From positions 1 to 35,507 of the forward strand of contig NZ_BCYX01000039.1 of NCBI RefSeq assembly GCF_001598415.1: DNA of 35,507 bases. Reading direction: 5' to 3'. A program made the translations under genes and the position numbers. The stretch's first letter is position 1; each line of letters starts with the position of its first letter. This DNA comes from Sphingomonas mali NBRC 15500 (GTDB lineage: Bacteria; Pseudomonadota; Alphaproteobacteria; Sphingomonadales; Sphingomonadaceae). The notes under the pieces are model-generated. The model ran no database searches. It was given only the letters and a program-made list of their open reading frames with translations, and had not been told where the DNA came from. Of this stretch, positions 23,653 to 31,468 are shown in pieces.

Positions 23653-23678
23653 GCAACCTCAAGCTTGGTTCAGGTCAA
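23653..23678 (-). promoter_or_regulatory. SoxR box within a MerR-type promoter of the monooxygenase gene
   Basis: On the minus strand TTGACC (23678-23673) forms a -35 box. Behind it comes an 18-bp imperfect dyad, on the plus strand CCTCAAGCTTGGTTCAGG (23657-23674), whose first half equals the CCTCAAG of the known SoxR site. A -10-like CATAGG follows after a 19-bp spacer. An operator between -35 and -10 with a stretched 19-bp spacer is the hallmark of MerR-family activated promoters. The direction of transcription is to the left, into the monooxygenase gene. Confidence 0.8.
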
Positions 23679-23691
23679 GGGACTTTTTGGC

Positions 23692-24132
23692 ATGCAGGAC
23701 ATTCCCGCGATGCTGTCGGTCGGAGAGGTCGCGAAGCGCAGCGGCGTCGCGGTTTCGACGCTCCATTTCTACGAGGCCAAGGGGCTGATCACCGCGGAGC
23801 GGTCGGGTGGCAACCAGCGCCGGTTCCGTCGCGGCGTGCTGCGTCGGGTGGCGGTGATCAAGGTAGCGCAACGCACCGGCATCCCGCTCGGCGAGATCAA
23901 GGCGGCGCTCGACAAGCTGCCCGTCGATCGCCCGGTCTCGGGCGAGGATTGGCGGCGCATGTCGGCGGCATGGCGCGACGATCTCGACCATCGCATCGCG
24001 CAGCTCACTGCGTTGCGCGATCAACTCGGCAGTTGCATCGGCTGCGGCTGTCTGTCGATGGAGGATTGCCCCTTGCGAAATCCGGCCGACCGCCTCGGCA
24101 AGGATGCGAGCGGCGCACGGCTGATCGAGTAG
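23692..24132 (+). CDS. soxR: Redox-sensitive transcriptional activator SoxR
   Basis: 146 residues. The N-terminal MerR-type winged helix-turn-helix reads MLSVGEVAKRSGVAVSTLHF and RFRRGVLRRVAVIKVAQRTG. A dimerisation helix follows (about 85-112). The cluster motif CIGCGCLSMEDC has Cys115, 118, 120 and 126, which hold the [2Fe-2S] centre that senses redox-active compounds. The start at 23692 (ATG) is preferred over a TTG at 23665, which would begin inside the SoxR box. It is divergent from the monooxygenase gene, the likely target. No soxS gene is present, in line with non-enteric SoxR proteins that activate their targets directly. It converges on the large synthase gene, with only 5 bp between stop codons. 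Confidence 0.95.
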   Translation: MQDIPAMLSVGEVAKRSGVAVSTLHFYEAKGLITAERSGGNQRRFRRGVLRRVAVIKVAQRTGIPLGEIKAALDKLPVDRPVSGEDWRRMSAAWRDDLDHRIAQLTALRDQLGSCIGCGCLSMEDCPLRNPADRLGKDASGARLIE

Positions 24133-24137
24133 CGCCC

Positions 24138-27100
24138 CTACCTCGCGGCTTGCACGCGACCCGTGCGCTGCAGCTTGCCCCAGCCGACCAGCGGCCCGCG
24201 CAGCGCCTGGGTGATCGCTTTCAGCACGACATAATACATCACCTGGCGGTACCCGATCCGCTGCGGAATCAGCAGCCACAGCAACGACCATTTCTCGCGG
24301 CGTTCGAGGGCGAAGGCGACGATAGCCGAAAGCAGGTCGATCGCGGTGAAGATCAGCCAATAGGCCAGCATCTTCTCGATACTGTGCTGCGTCTGATCCC
24401 AGCCATGTTGTTCGACGGCGAGCCAAGTCAGTGCGAAGCTGACGATCAGCGCTAGGTCGATGATCGGGCTGATCGCGGCAAGCACGATCTGGAACACGAT
24501 CGCCTGAGGAAGGCCAATCCAGGCCAGCCCGCGCGGCTTGCCACGGCCGATGATCGTGCCGTGCTTCCACAAACATTGCAGCGTGCCATAGGCCCAGCGG
24601 AACCGCTGTTTGGCGAGGCCCTTGAAGTTCTCCGGGCTTTCGGTCCAGGCGACGGCGAACTGGTCGTAATGGACTTTCCATCCGGCGCGCTGGATCGCGA
24701 TCGTCAGATCCTGATCCTCGGCCAGCGTGTCGTCCGGATAGCCGCCGACCGACCGGATCGCCTCGAGCCGCCACGCCCCGACCGCGCCTGGCACCACGGT
24801 CATCGCATTGAGGCTGGCAAGCGCGCGGCGCTCCAGATTCTGCGCGGTGATATATTCGAGCGCCTGCCATCTGGTGACCAGATTGACCCGGTTGCCGACC
24901 TTGGCATTGCCCGCCACCGCGCCCAGTTTCGGATCGCCGAACCAGCGCGCCAGCCGCGCGATGGTGGTCGGCTCGAACTGGGTATCGGCGTCGAGCGCGA
25001 TGACGATCTCGCCGGTCGCGAGGTCCAGGCCCTGATTGAGCGCGCGCGCCTTGCCGCCATTTTCGAGCGTCAGCAATCGGACGCGGGGATCGCCGGCAAA
25101 AGCATCGCGCACGATCTCGCTGGTGCGATCCTTCGATCCGTCGTCGATCACGATCACTTCGATCCTGACGTCGGTCGAGGCGAGCACCGTCCGGATCGAC
25201 CGCTCGATCACCGCTTCCTCGTTATAAGCGGGGATCATCACCGTCACGAAGCGGTCGGGATCGATCGCCGGGAAGACCGTCCGCCCCTCGCGCCGCGCCT
25301 GGATCAACGCAAGCGCCGACAGGACCACCGCGCGCAGGATGCCGATCGAGATCGCGAAGAGGAAGATCCAGCCCAGCGCCGTTACTACCGCGCCGATCGT
25401 GCCGAACAGGAACAGATCGACCTCCGCGGCGGCTCGGTCGCCGGGCGAGATCAGCGGCATCGCCTGGTCGCGCGACAGGCCGGCGAGCGCCGAGACGGGG
25501 ACCAACGTGAACCCCATGGCGCGTAGTTTTTCGATGATCACCGGCAGCGCCTCGACCGTCTGCTGACGGTTGCCGCCCGCGTCGTGGAGCAGCACGATAT
25601 TGTGGCTGCACTGCGAATCGTCGCCCGACGCGCAGCCAGTGCCGCGCTTCGCGACCCCATCGACGACATTGTCGATGATGGCCTGGACGCCCGGCCGCTG
25701 CCAGTCCTCGGCATCGACGTGCAGGCCGACCGAGATATAGCCCCGCTCCTGCGCGCGATATACCGGCCCGAGTTCGTCCGCCGTGGTCGGCTCGGCGTCG
25801 CCGAAATAGGGCGCGCGGAACAGACGCAACGAGCGCCCGGTAAAGGCCTGGAACAGCCGCTGATTGGCATTGAGTTCGATATCGGTATCGGTCGCCGAGG
25901 CACCCGCGAGATTGGGGTGCGTATAGGTGTGGCTGCCCACCTCATGCCCCTCACGCACGATCCGTTCGAGCAGCCCGCGTTCGGTCAGGCCGTTCTCCCC
26001 GATCATGAAGAAGGTTGCCGGCGCATTGTAACGCTTCAGGATGTCGAGGATCTGTGGCGTCCATTGCGGATCGGGTCCGTCGTCGAAGGTCAAGGCGACC
26101 TTGTTCGGACTATAGCCGGTCCGCTGGATCATATATTGGCTGGGCAGCTTAAGGAAATCGACAGCAGTGATGTAGCCGTCGCGCAGGGTCGTTACCTTGC
26201 GCTGCCCGGCGGCAGGCGTCGCGCCGACCTTGAGGATTTCGCCGCGGCCCTCGATGTCGACATCGGTACCGTTCGGAATCGCCTCGATCACATTGGCCGG
26301 CGGCAACGTCGGATGCGATCGACCGAAGATCGACCAGATGCCGGGATCTTCGGACCCCAGCCGCCACAAGGCGATGCCGCCCAGGCCGGCGCGCCGCAAA
26401 AAGCCGATCTGGTTGTAGGCCGATGCCGCATCGAGGAACCAGACGACGTGCTTCTTGCCGTCTTCCTCATACGAGAAGCCGGAATTGCCACTGGCCGGGT
26501 CGAAGCTCGGCATGGCGTCCGAATCGCGCGCGATCTGCCACGCTTCTTCAACCGTGACCGGATCGGCACCACCGGGGTACCAATTATAACCGTAACTGCC
26601 GATCGTCACGACCAGCTTCGATGCCGAGACGCCGCGCGCCGCATCAGCGACAGCACGCGCAAACCAGGCCTGCGACGCAACCGGCCCGGGATCACCGGAA
26701 TTCTCGTGCTCGTCATACGACATCAGGAAGATGCGATCGACGATCTTTGCGTAGGCCGGCAGGTTCCACGACCTGTCCCCTACCGGCACCGCGATCGTTA
26801 TCAGCCAACCGTGCCGATCGAATCGGGTATTTGCCTCGTTAAGAAACGCGAGATAGTCGTGTTGCGCCGAGGGCGGCAGCTGCTCGAAATCGAACATCGC
26901 GCCCGCCGCGCGGTTGGCGAGCAGCCAGGGTTCGAGCTTGTCGAGGAACGCCTTGCGCAGCTTCGGATTGTGAAGCATCGCCGCCATACCCGGACCGTCG
27001 AACTGCCCCTGGATCGCATTCTGGATCATCGGCAGCACCAGCGGACGGCGCGCGGCGCCATTGATCACGGCCCGTCCGGCGGTATCGCTGAACACGGTGA

Positions 27101-27521
27101 TCGTATGCTTCGGCCCAGTGACCGAAACCCAACCGGGAATGACCCAGTCGAGATCGTTGATATGCCGACGCAGCGATTCGGCGCTCTGCGCATCCCACGG
27201 CACGTGGAAAGCGATCGCCAGCGGCACGTTGCCGACGGTCTTGGCTTCCTTCGATCGCGTCTCGCCGGTCAGCTTACGCCCATACCAGTCGACCGTGCGG
27301 CTGGTGCGCTTGAGCAACGTGTCGTGCGGCGGGGCCAGCCGATGCAGCGGCCGTTCGGAGTTGATCGGCAATAGCGGTTGTGTCGGCACGATCCCGATCG
27401 ACGCGGCAAACACCACCGCGGACAGCAGCAGCAGCGCGATGAAGGCCGCGACGCCGAGCGCGAAGCGCCGCCGTCGCCGGCCCGAGGGATCATAGAAGAT
27501 TGGCGCGCCGGCTGTGGTCAT
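24138..27521 (-). CDS. Three-domain protein: GH18-like, CE4 polysaccharide deacetylase, GT2 synthase
   Basis: 1127 residues. A membrane segment at 20-42 leads into a GH18-like domain (about 95-400) with FDFE at 210-213, where Glu213 matches the GH18 general acid, and MSYD at 267-270. Then comes a NodB/CE4 deacetylase (about 473-680): TFDDGPD at 478-484, the metal His pair in GSHTYTH (His531, His535), FRAPY at 568-572 and LLHD at 644-647. One or two membrane segments (about 703-740) lead to a cytoplasmic GT2 domain with DDGS (793-796), DAD (844-846), AEDQD (934-938) and QRFRW (972-976), the processive-synthase set, and further membrane segments to the C-terminus. All three active sites look intact. 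It would make, deacetylate and trim a beta-linked, probably N-acetylhexosamine, polymer across the inner membrane. It ends a four-gene cluster. Confidence 0.93.
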   Translation of the reverse strand: MTTAGAPIFYDPSGRRRRRFALGVAAFIALLLLSAVVFAASIGIVPTQPLLPINSERPLHRLAPPHDTLLKRTSRTVDWYGRKLTGETRSKEAKTVGNVPLAIAFHVPWDAQSAESLRRHINDLDWVIPGWVSVTGPKHTITVFSDTAGRAVINGAARRPLVLPMIQNAIQGQFDGPGMAAMLHNPKLRKAFLDKLEPWLLANRAAGAMFDFEQLPPSAQHDYLAFLNEANTRFDRHGWLITIAVPVGDRSWNLPAYAKIVDRIFLMSYDEHENSGDPGPVASQAWFARAVADAARGVSASKLVVTIGSYGYNWYPGGADPVTVEEAWQIARDSDAMPSFDPASGNSGFSYEEDGKKHVVWFLDAASAYNQIGFLRRAGLGGIALWRLGSEDPGIWSIFGRSHPTLPPANVIEAIPNGTDVDIEGRGEILKVGATPAAGQRKVTTLRDGYITAVDFLKLPSQYMIQRTGYSPNKVALTFDDGPDPQWTPQILDILKRYNAPATFFMIGENGLTERGLLERIVREGHEVGSHTYTHPNLAGASATDTDIELNANQRLFQAFTGRSLRLFRAPYFGDAEPTTADELGPVYRAQERGYISVGLHVDAEDWQRPGVQAIIDNVVDGVAKRGTGCASGDDSQCSHNIVLLHDAGGNRQQTVEALPVIIEKLRAMGFTLVPVSALAGLSRDQAMPLISPGDRAAAEVDLFLFGTIGAVVTALGWIFLFAISIGILRAVVLSALALIQARREGRTVFPAIDPDRFVTVMIPAYNEEAVIERSIRTVLASTDVRIEVIVIDDGSKDRTSEIVRDAFAGDPRVRLLTLENGGKARALNQGLDLATGEIVIALDADTQFEPTTIARLARWFGDPKLGAVAGNAKVGNRVNLVTRWQALEYITAQNLERRALASLNAMTVVPGAVGAWRLEAIRSVGGYPDDTLAEDQDLTIAIQRAGWKVHYDQFAVAWTESPENFKGLAKQRFRWAYGTLQCLWKHGTIIGRGKPRGLAWIGLPQAIVFQIVLAAISPIIDLALIVSFALTWLAVEQHGWDQTQHSIEKMLAYWLIFTAIDLLSAIVAFALERREKWSLLWLLIPQRIGYRQVMYYVVLKAITQALRGPLVGWGKLQRTGRVQAAR

Positions 27522-27593
27522 CGGATGCGCGTCGTGGCACTGCCCGCGCCCGCCTTCAAGTGGGTGCGTTCGATCGGCTCGACCGGCCGCGCA

Positions 27594-28763
27594 TCAGGCC
27601 GCCGCACGCACGACCGACCGTTCGTACACCGTAAACAAGTCGGCGAAATGCGCGTCCATCAACCGCACTTGCGGTGCAAGCGCCGCGGCACGCCAGCGCT
27701 CGGCCTGGAGGTCTTCGCCCAGATAGGCCGTTAACCGCTCGCCCAGATCGCGCGCGTCACATGCGGCGTAGCGAATACCGCATCCCGGCCGGTGGTGGTC
27801 GGCGGCGCCTCCGCGGTCCGGCAGAATCAGCGGCAGGCCGCTTGCCGCGCCCTCTGCCGCGACCATGCAGAACGTCTCCGCCTCGCAGCCGTGGATCAAC
27901 GCATCGGCGCTGGCCAGCATCCGCGCCAGCCGGGCGCGATCGGTGATTGCCGGCGCGACAATGATATGCGGCGACCCGCGCGTCGCGCGAATTACCCGCG
28001 CGCGGTCGCGTCCGGCGCCGAACAGGACGAGGCCGACGGCATGGTGCGACCCCGCCGCGAGCACCGCCTCGCAGATCATCGGCCAGCGCTTTTCGGGCGC
28101 CATGCGACCGAGTCCGACCAGCAAGGTCGCCTCGGGCGGCAAGCCGCATTGCTCGAGCATCTCGCGACGCAAATCCTCGTCGCGCAGATCGGGCGAGAAG
28201 ACGTCCGGCTGCACGCCCATTGGGATAGTCTGCGCCTTGGCCACGCCGCCGGCGCGCAATCGGCGCGTCAGATCGTCGCTGGCGCTCACCACGAAATCGA
28301 ACTGGCGATCGAGCCGGCGCAAATGCCGCCAATACCATTCGAGCCGGCGGTCGATCGTCGAGATCGAGAACATCCCCTGCAGCCAGCGATAGGGATAGGC
28401 CGACAGGAAGTCGCAATGCATGATCAGCGCGCGCGGGGCGTCGCCACGCCACCGCCCGACCATCGCCGCGCTGGTCCAGGGCGAGGCGACCTCGACCAGA
28501 TCGGGCCGCCATTGGTCGAGCGCGGCGTGCAGCCGGTCCTGATCGTCGAAATAATGATAATTGCGATCGAGCGGAAACGGCGCTGCGGCGATCGTCGCGA
28601 TGATCGCGCCGGGCGCCACTTCCTCGATTCGATCCTCGTCGCCTGGCGCCAGGATGATCATCTCGTGCCCAGCCGCGGGTGCTGCCTGCAGCTTGCGCTC
28701 GACATAGGTCTTCACGCCGCCTCCGGCGGGCGTGTAGAAGGCGCAGACATCGACGATGCGCAT
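27594..28763 (-). CDS. GT4-family glycosyltransferase
   Basis: 389 residues, GT-B fold. The N-terminal domain starts DVCAFYTPAGGGVKTYVERK, the donor/acceptor loop typical of GT4 enzymes. The C-terminal domain has GLGRMAPEKRW (Lys225 near the phosphate of the sugar nucleotide) and the EX7E pair Glu296 and Glu304 in CEAETFCMVAAEGAASGLPL. It is a retaining enzyme using a nucleotide sugar; the sugar cannot be inferred. No signal or membrane segment is present, so it acts on the cytoplasmic face. The ATG at 28763 overlaps the stop of the membrane protein gene (TGATG), so the two are translationally coupled. A 72-bp gap follows before the three-domain protein. Confidence 0.92.
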   Translation of the reverse strand: MRIVDVCAFYTPAGGGVKTYVERKLQAAPAAGHEMIILAPGDEDRIEEVAPGAIIATIAAAPFPLDRNYHYFDDQDRLHAALDQWRPDLVEVASPWTSAAMVGRWRGDAPRALIMHCDFLSAYPYRWLQGMFSISTIDRRLEWYWRHLRRLDRQFDFVVSASDDLTRRLRAGGVAKAQTIPMGVQPDVFSPDLRDEDLRREMLEQCGLPPEATLLVGLGRMAPEKRWPMICEAVLAAGSHHAVGLVLFGAGRDRARVIRATRGSPHIIVAPAITDRARLARMLASADALIHGCEAETFCMVAAEGAASGLPLILPDRGGAADHHRPGCGIRYAACDARDLGERLTAYLGEDLQAERWRAAALAPQVRLMDAHFADLFTVYERSVVRAAA

Positions 28764-29710
28764 CAGCGTGCTCCGACGTTCAGGGCCTCGCGCGCCAGGT
28801 CCGTGACGGCGAGCGCTGCGCCGATCACGACCTGCCCGGCAAAGAGCACGCCCGCGACCAAGGCGACCGTATCGGCGACGTTGGGGACGTCGTGCAGCAT
28901 GCCGGCAGCAAGCCCGGCGAACACCAGATCCTTGTTGGGCAGGAACGGCAAGCGGGTGACGAATTGGCGTGCTGCCGACAGCAGCAGCCACCAGCCGAGC
29001 GACACGCCCGGCATGACCATGGCCCACAGCAATCCGAACATCAGCGTCACCGCGATCGACCGCGCCGTGTGGATCGCCGCGATCCGCCAGAATTGCGCGC
29101 GCGACACCGCGAACAGGCGGTGGCGGAACAGCATCACCACCATCGACGAGGCGACCAGGATCACACCCGACCACAGCACCGGCGCATTCATCGCACCAAA
29201 TTCGAGCGGCCCGGGCACCGCGATCGCCGCCAGCAGCAGAACCAGGGTGACGATATTGCCGGTCAGCGCCGACAGCACCGCGACGTCGCGCACCGCCCCG
29301 AATGGCGAGCCGGGGATCGACGCATTGCGGCGTGCCCAGAGGTAGAATTGCAGCTCGCCCGAATAGCCGCACAGCAATTCGTTCGACGCCGACTTGCGCA
29401 GCAAGGCGGTGAGCCCGCCGATCAGCGGCAACGGCCACAATCCGCGGAAGATGATATAGTCGGCGATCGGCTGGATCGCGAGCAGCAACGCCATGCCCAC
29501 CCAGAAGGCGGCCGATACCGGCAGCAACTGACCGAGCGCGATCAGGTCGGCCCGACCCAAGAAGCGGGCAACGACGAAAATGATCGCGATCGAGAGGATG
29601 GGCCCCGTCCAACGAAGCCAGGGGGCAGCGGCGCGATCCCCCGCGCTTCGTGCCCAATCGGCAACCGTGGCGGCCTCCATTCCGCGTACGGCCCGTGACA
29701 TATCGTTCAT
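28763..29710 (-). CDS. Multi-pass inner-membrane protein in the carbohydrate cluster
   Basis: 315 residues with about eight hydrophobic segments, the first at 36-50 (WTGPILSIAIIFVVARFLG) and the last at about 283-305. The layout, with an early RGLWPLPLIGGLTALLRKSA followed by NELLCGYSGELQFYLWARR, resembles the transmembrane part of lysylphosphatidylglycerol synthases and UPF0104 proteins, which sit beside glycosyltransferases and may flip or anchor lipid-linked products. This likeness is by eye only and the family is not firmly assigned. A start at 29710 has AAGG about 10 nt upstream. It lies 47 bp after the DUF2334 gene and is fused by overlap to the GT4 gene. Confidence 0.75.
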   Translation of the reverse strand: MNDMSRAVRGMEAATVADWARSAGDRAAAPWLRWTGPILSIAIIFVVARFLGRADLIALGQLLPVSAAFWVGMALLLAIQPIADYIIFRGLWPLPLIGGLTALLRKSASNELLCGYSGELQFYLWARRNASIPGSPFGAVRDVAVLSALTGNIVTLVLLLAAIAVPGPLEFGAMNAPVLWSGVILVASSMVVMLFRHRLFAVSRAQFWRIAAIHTARSIAVTLMFGLLWAMVMPGVSLGWWLLLSAARQFVTRLPFLPNKDLVFAGLAAGMLHDVPNVADTVALVAGVLFAGQVVIGAALAVTDLAREALNVGAR

Positions 29711-29757
29711 TCGATCGCTACCTTACTCGTCCCTTTCCCTTGTTGGTCCCTGGCCGT

Positions 29758-30516
29758 TCACGCCCCCATGGCCGGCAAAAGCTCGCGGTATCGGGCAAAA
29801 CGCGCCCCGCGCGACAGACTGGCAACCGTGCGCGCGATACTGTCGGTCAGTGCCGGTACGTTGGTGTCTCCAGGATGAACGGCGAGCCGCATCCATGGAC
29901 GGCGCGGCAAAGCGGCGCGCGCCAGAGCCGCAACGGTAAGCGACGAGGCGATCCGCCAGCGGCTGCGGCTGGCCCAGGTGATCACCGGTCCCTTGGCGAC
30001 GACCTCACCGGTGGCGGGGCGCCATACCTTCATGTGATCCTCGGCAAGCGCGAAGCCTTCCTCGCCCAGCGCGCGCATCGCGCCCTCGCCATAGAGCCAG
30101 GCAGGCGCGATGAATCCGGTCGCTGGCCGGCCGATAATGTCCTCGATCAGCTTGCGCCCATCGGCCATTCTCTCGCGCGCGGTATCGTGATCGAGGCCGA
30201 GGAACTCACCCTCGCCCGCGGTCATCCGTTTCGCCTTGAACTTGGCCAACGCACCTTCGTGCTCGCTGCGGTCGATGTGGAACCAGCCATGGACGAACAT
30301 GTCGACCCCGGCGTCCGACCAGGCGCGCAGCCGCGAGGCGAACGGCGTGCCCGCGCGGATGGGGGAATCGCCCCAGTGATCGGGCACGACCAGCATCGCA
30401 TAGCGTGGCCCCGGCATGCCGCGCGATACGAGGTCGGCAAGCCGATCGACTTTCCCCTCGAACTTGGGGGAGACGTCGTGGATCGAAACCAGCAGGGAGG
30501 GTTCTGGGCGGGGCAT
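29758..30516 (-). CDS. DUF2334 family deacetylase-like protein
   Basis: 252 residues. SLLVSIHDVSP at the N-terminus carries the Asp of the NodB-like fold; HGWFHID gives the metal His pair, and GFIAPAWLYGE and LAVHPGDT match further active-site strands. DUF2334 proteins belong to the polysaccharide deacetylase superfamily. There is no signal peptide, so it would work in the cytoplasm, unlike the CE4 domain of the large protein. The start is uncertain: ATG at 30516 is used, while a GTG at 30540 is also open, and neither has a clear Shine-Dalgarno. It heads the leftward carbohydrate cluster. Confidence 0.85.
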   Translation of the reverse strand: MPRPEPSLLVSIHDVSPKFEGKVDRLADLVSRGMPGPRYAMLVVPDHWGDSPIRAGTPFASRLRAWSDAGVDMFVHGWFHIDRSEHEGALAKFKAKRMTAGEGEFLGLDHDTARERMADGRKLIEDIIGRPATGFIAPAWLYGEGAMRALGEEGFALAEDHMKVWRPATGEVVAKGPVITWASRSRWRIASSLTVAALARAALPRRPWMRLAVHPGDTNVPALTDSIARTVASLSRGARFARYRELLPAMGA

Positions 30517-30626
30517 AAGCGGAATAGGGTACAGCGTCACAACGGGTTGCGCCCGCTAGGCCCGTTCCGGACGGACCGCAAGTGCAGGAATGTCGCAGTC
30601 TGTCGCCGTCATTTGCATGCGGAAAG

Positions 30627-31307
30627 CTATGCGGCGCTGCGCGTCCCGAACCAAAGCACGTGCCGCGGACCCTTGCCGTTGCTACGGGCGCGGGTCACGA
30701 CCTCGTCCACGGTAAAGCCGCACGAGCCGAACTTGCGGGCGAACCGCGGGTCTGGCGCCGCCGACCAGATCGCCAGGATGCCACCCGGGCGCAGCGCGCG
30801 CCATGCCGCTTCCAGCCCGCGTTCCGAATACAGTCGGCCGTTGCTCGCGCGGGTCAGGCCGTCGGGGCCGTTGTCGACGTCGAGCAGGATGGCGTCATAC
30901 TGCCCTTGCCCGTTGTCGATCAGCGCCGCCACGTCGTCGCCGACGACGCTGACGCGCGAATCGTCGAGGCAACCGGCGGCCAACTCGGCCATCGGGCCGC
31001 GCGCCCAGTCGATGATTTCGGGCACCAGTTCGGCCACGGTCAGTTTTGCATCGGCACCCAGCGAGCGAAGCGCGGCGCGCAAGGTGAATCCCATGCCATA
31101 GCCGCCAATCAGCAGATGCGGTGCCTTGCGGGCACCGAGGCGTTCGCACGTCGCGGTCGCCAGCACTTCTTCCGACCCGCTCATCCGGCTGTTCATCAGC
31201 TCGTTGCGGTCGAGCACGATCATGAAGTCGGCGCCTCGGCGGAACAGGCGCAATTCGTCGTTAGTGCCGGGGATGCGCGCGACGTCGATCAGTTCGCGAG
31301 GGATCAT
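30627..31307 (-). CDS. Spermidine-synthase-like SAM-fold protein
   Basis: 226 residues. It has a Rossmann methyltransferase-like fold: LLIGGYGMGFTLRAAL is the nucleotide-binding glycine loop, TVAELVPEIIDWARG carries the acidic residue that holds the ribose, and YDAILLDVDNGPDGL is the catalytic-side strand. These match polyamine aminopropyltransferase-like proteins, but the usual N-terminal beta-domain is short (about 55 residues), so a true spermidine synthase is not assured. The start at 31307 has GGAGAAAC 8 nt upstream. A large inverted repeat separates it from lepA upstream on the same strand. Confidence 0.8.
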   Translation of the reverse strand: MIPRELIDVARIPGTNDELRLFRRGADFMIVLDRNELMNSRMSGSEEVLATATCERLGARKAPHLLIGGYGMGFTLRAALRSLGADAKLTVAELVPEIIDWARGPMAELAAGCLDDSRVSVVGDDVAALIDNGQGQYDAILLDVDNGPDGLTRASNGRLYSERGLEAAWRALRPGGILAIWSAAPDPRFARKFGSCGFTVDEVVTRARSNGKGPRHVLWFGTRSAA

Positions 31308-31339
31308 TGTGTTTCTCCGGCCTAAATACGGCATCTCAA

Positions 31340-31448
31340 CGTCACCCCGGCCTCGTGCCGGGGTCCAAGGTGCAGCGATGGAGGGCCTCGAACCTCTTGC
31401 CCTTCGGCCTGCCGCCCGTTGGGCCCCGGCACAAGGCCGGGGTGACGG
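31340..31448. repeat. Long inverted repeat between lepA and the spermidine-synthase-like gene (repeat family C)
   Basis: Arms of about 30 bp at 31340-31369 and 31419-31448 are inverted copies with about two differences (CGTCACCCCGGCC ... GCCGGGG against its reverse complement). Each arm also folds by itself (CCCCGGC and GCCGGGG). The middle, about 50 bp, is not repeated. This differs in sequence from the other palindromic repeats at 2180-2334 and 8822-8969. It may stop lepA transcripts, although no T-run follows. Confidence 0.8.
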
Positions 31449-31468
31449 CGGGATAAGGAGACCGATGT

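Noticed and set aside
30541..30568. General-stress (EcfG) promoter GGAAC...CGTT upstream of the DUF2334 gene, minus strand
   Set aside because: The boxes are 19 bp apart, while the known spacing is 16-17 bp.
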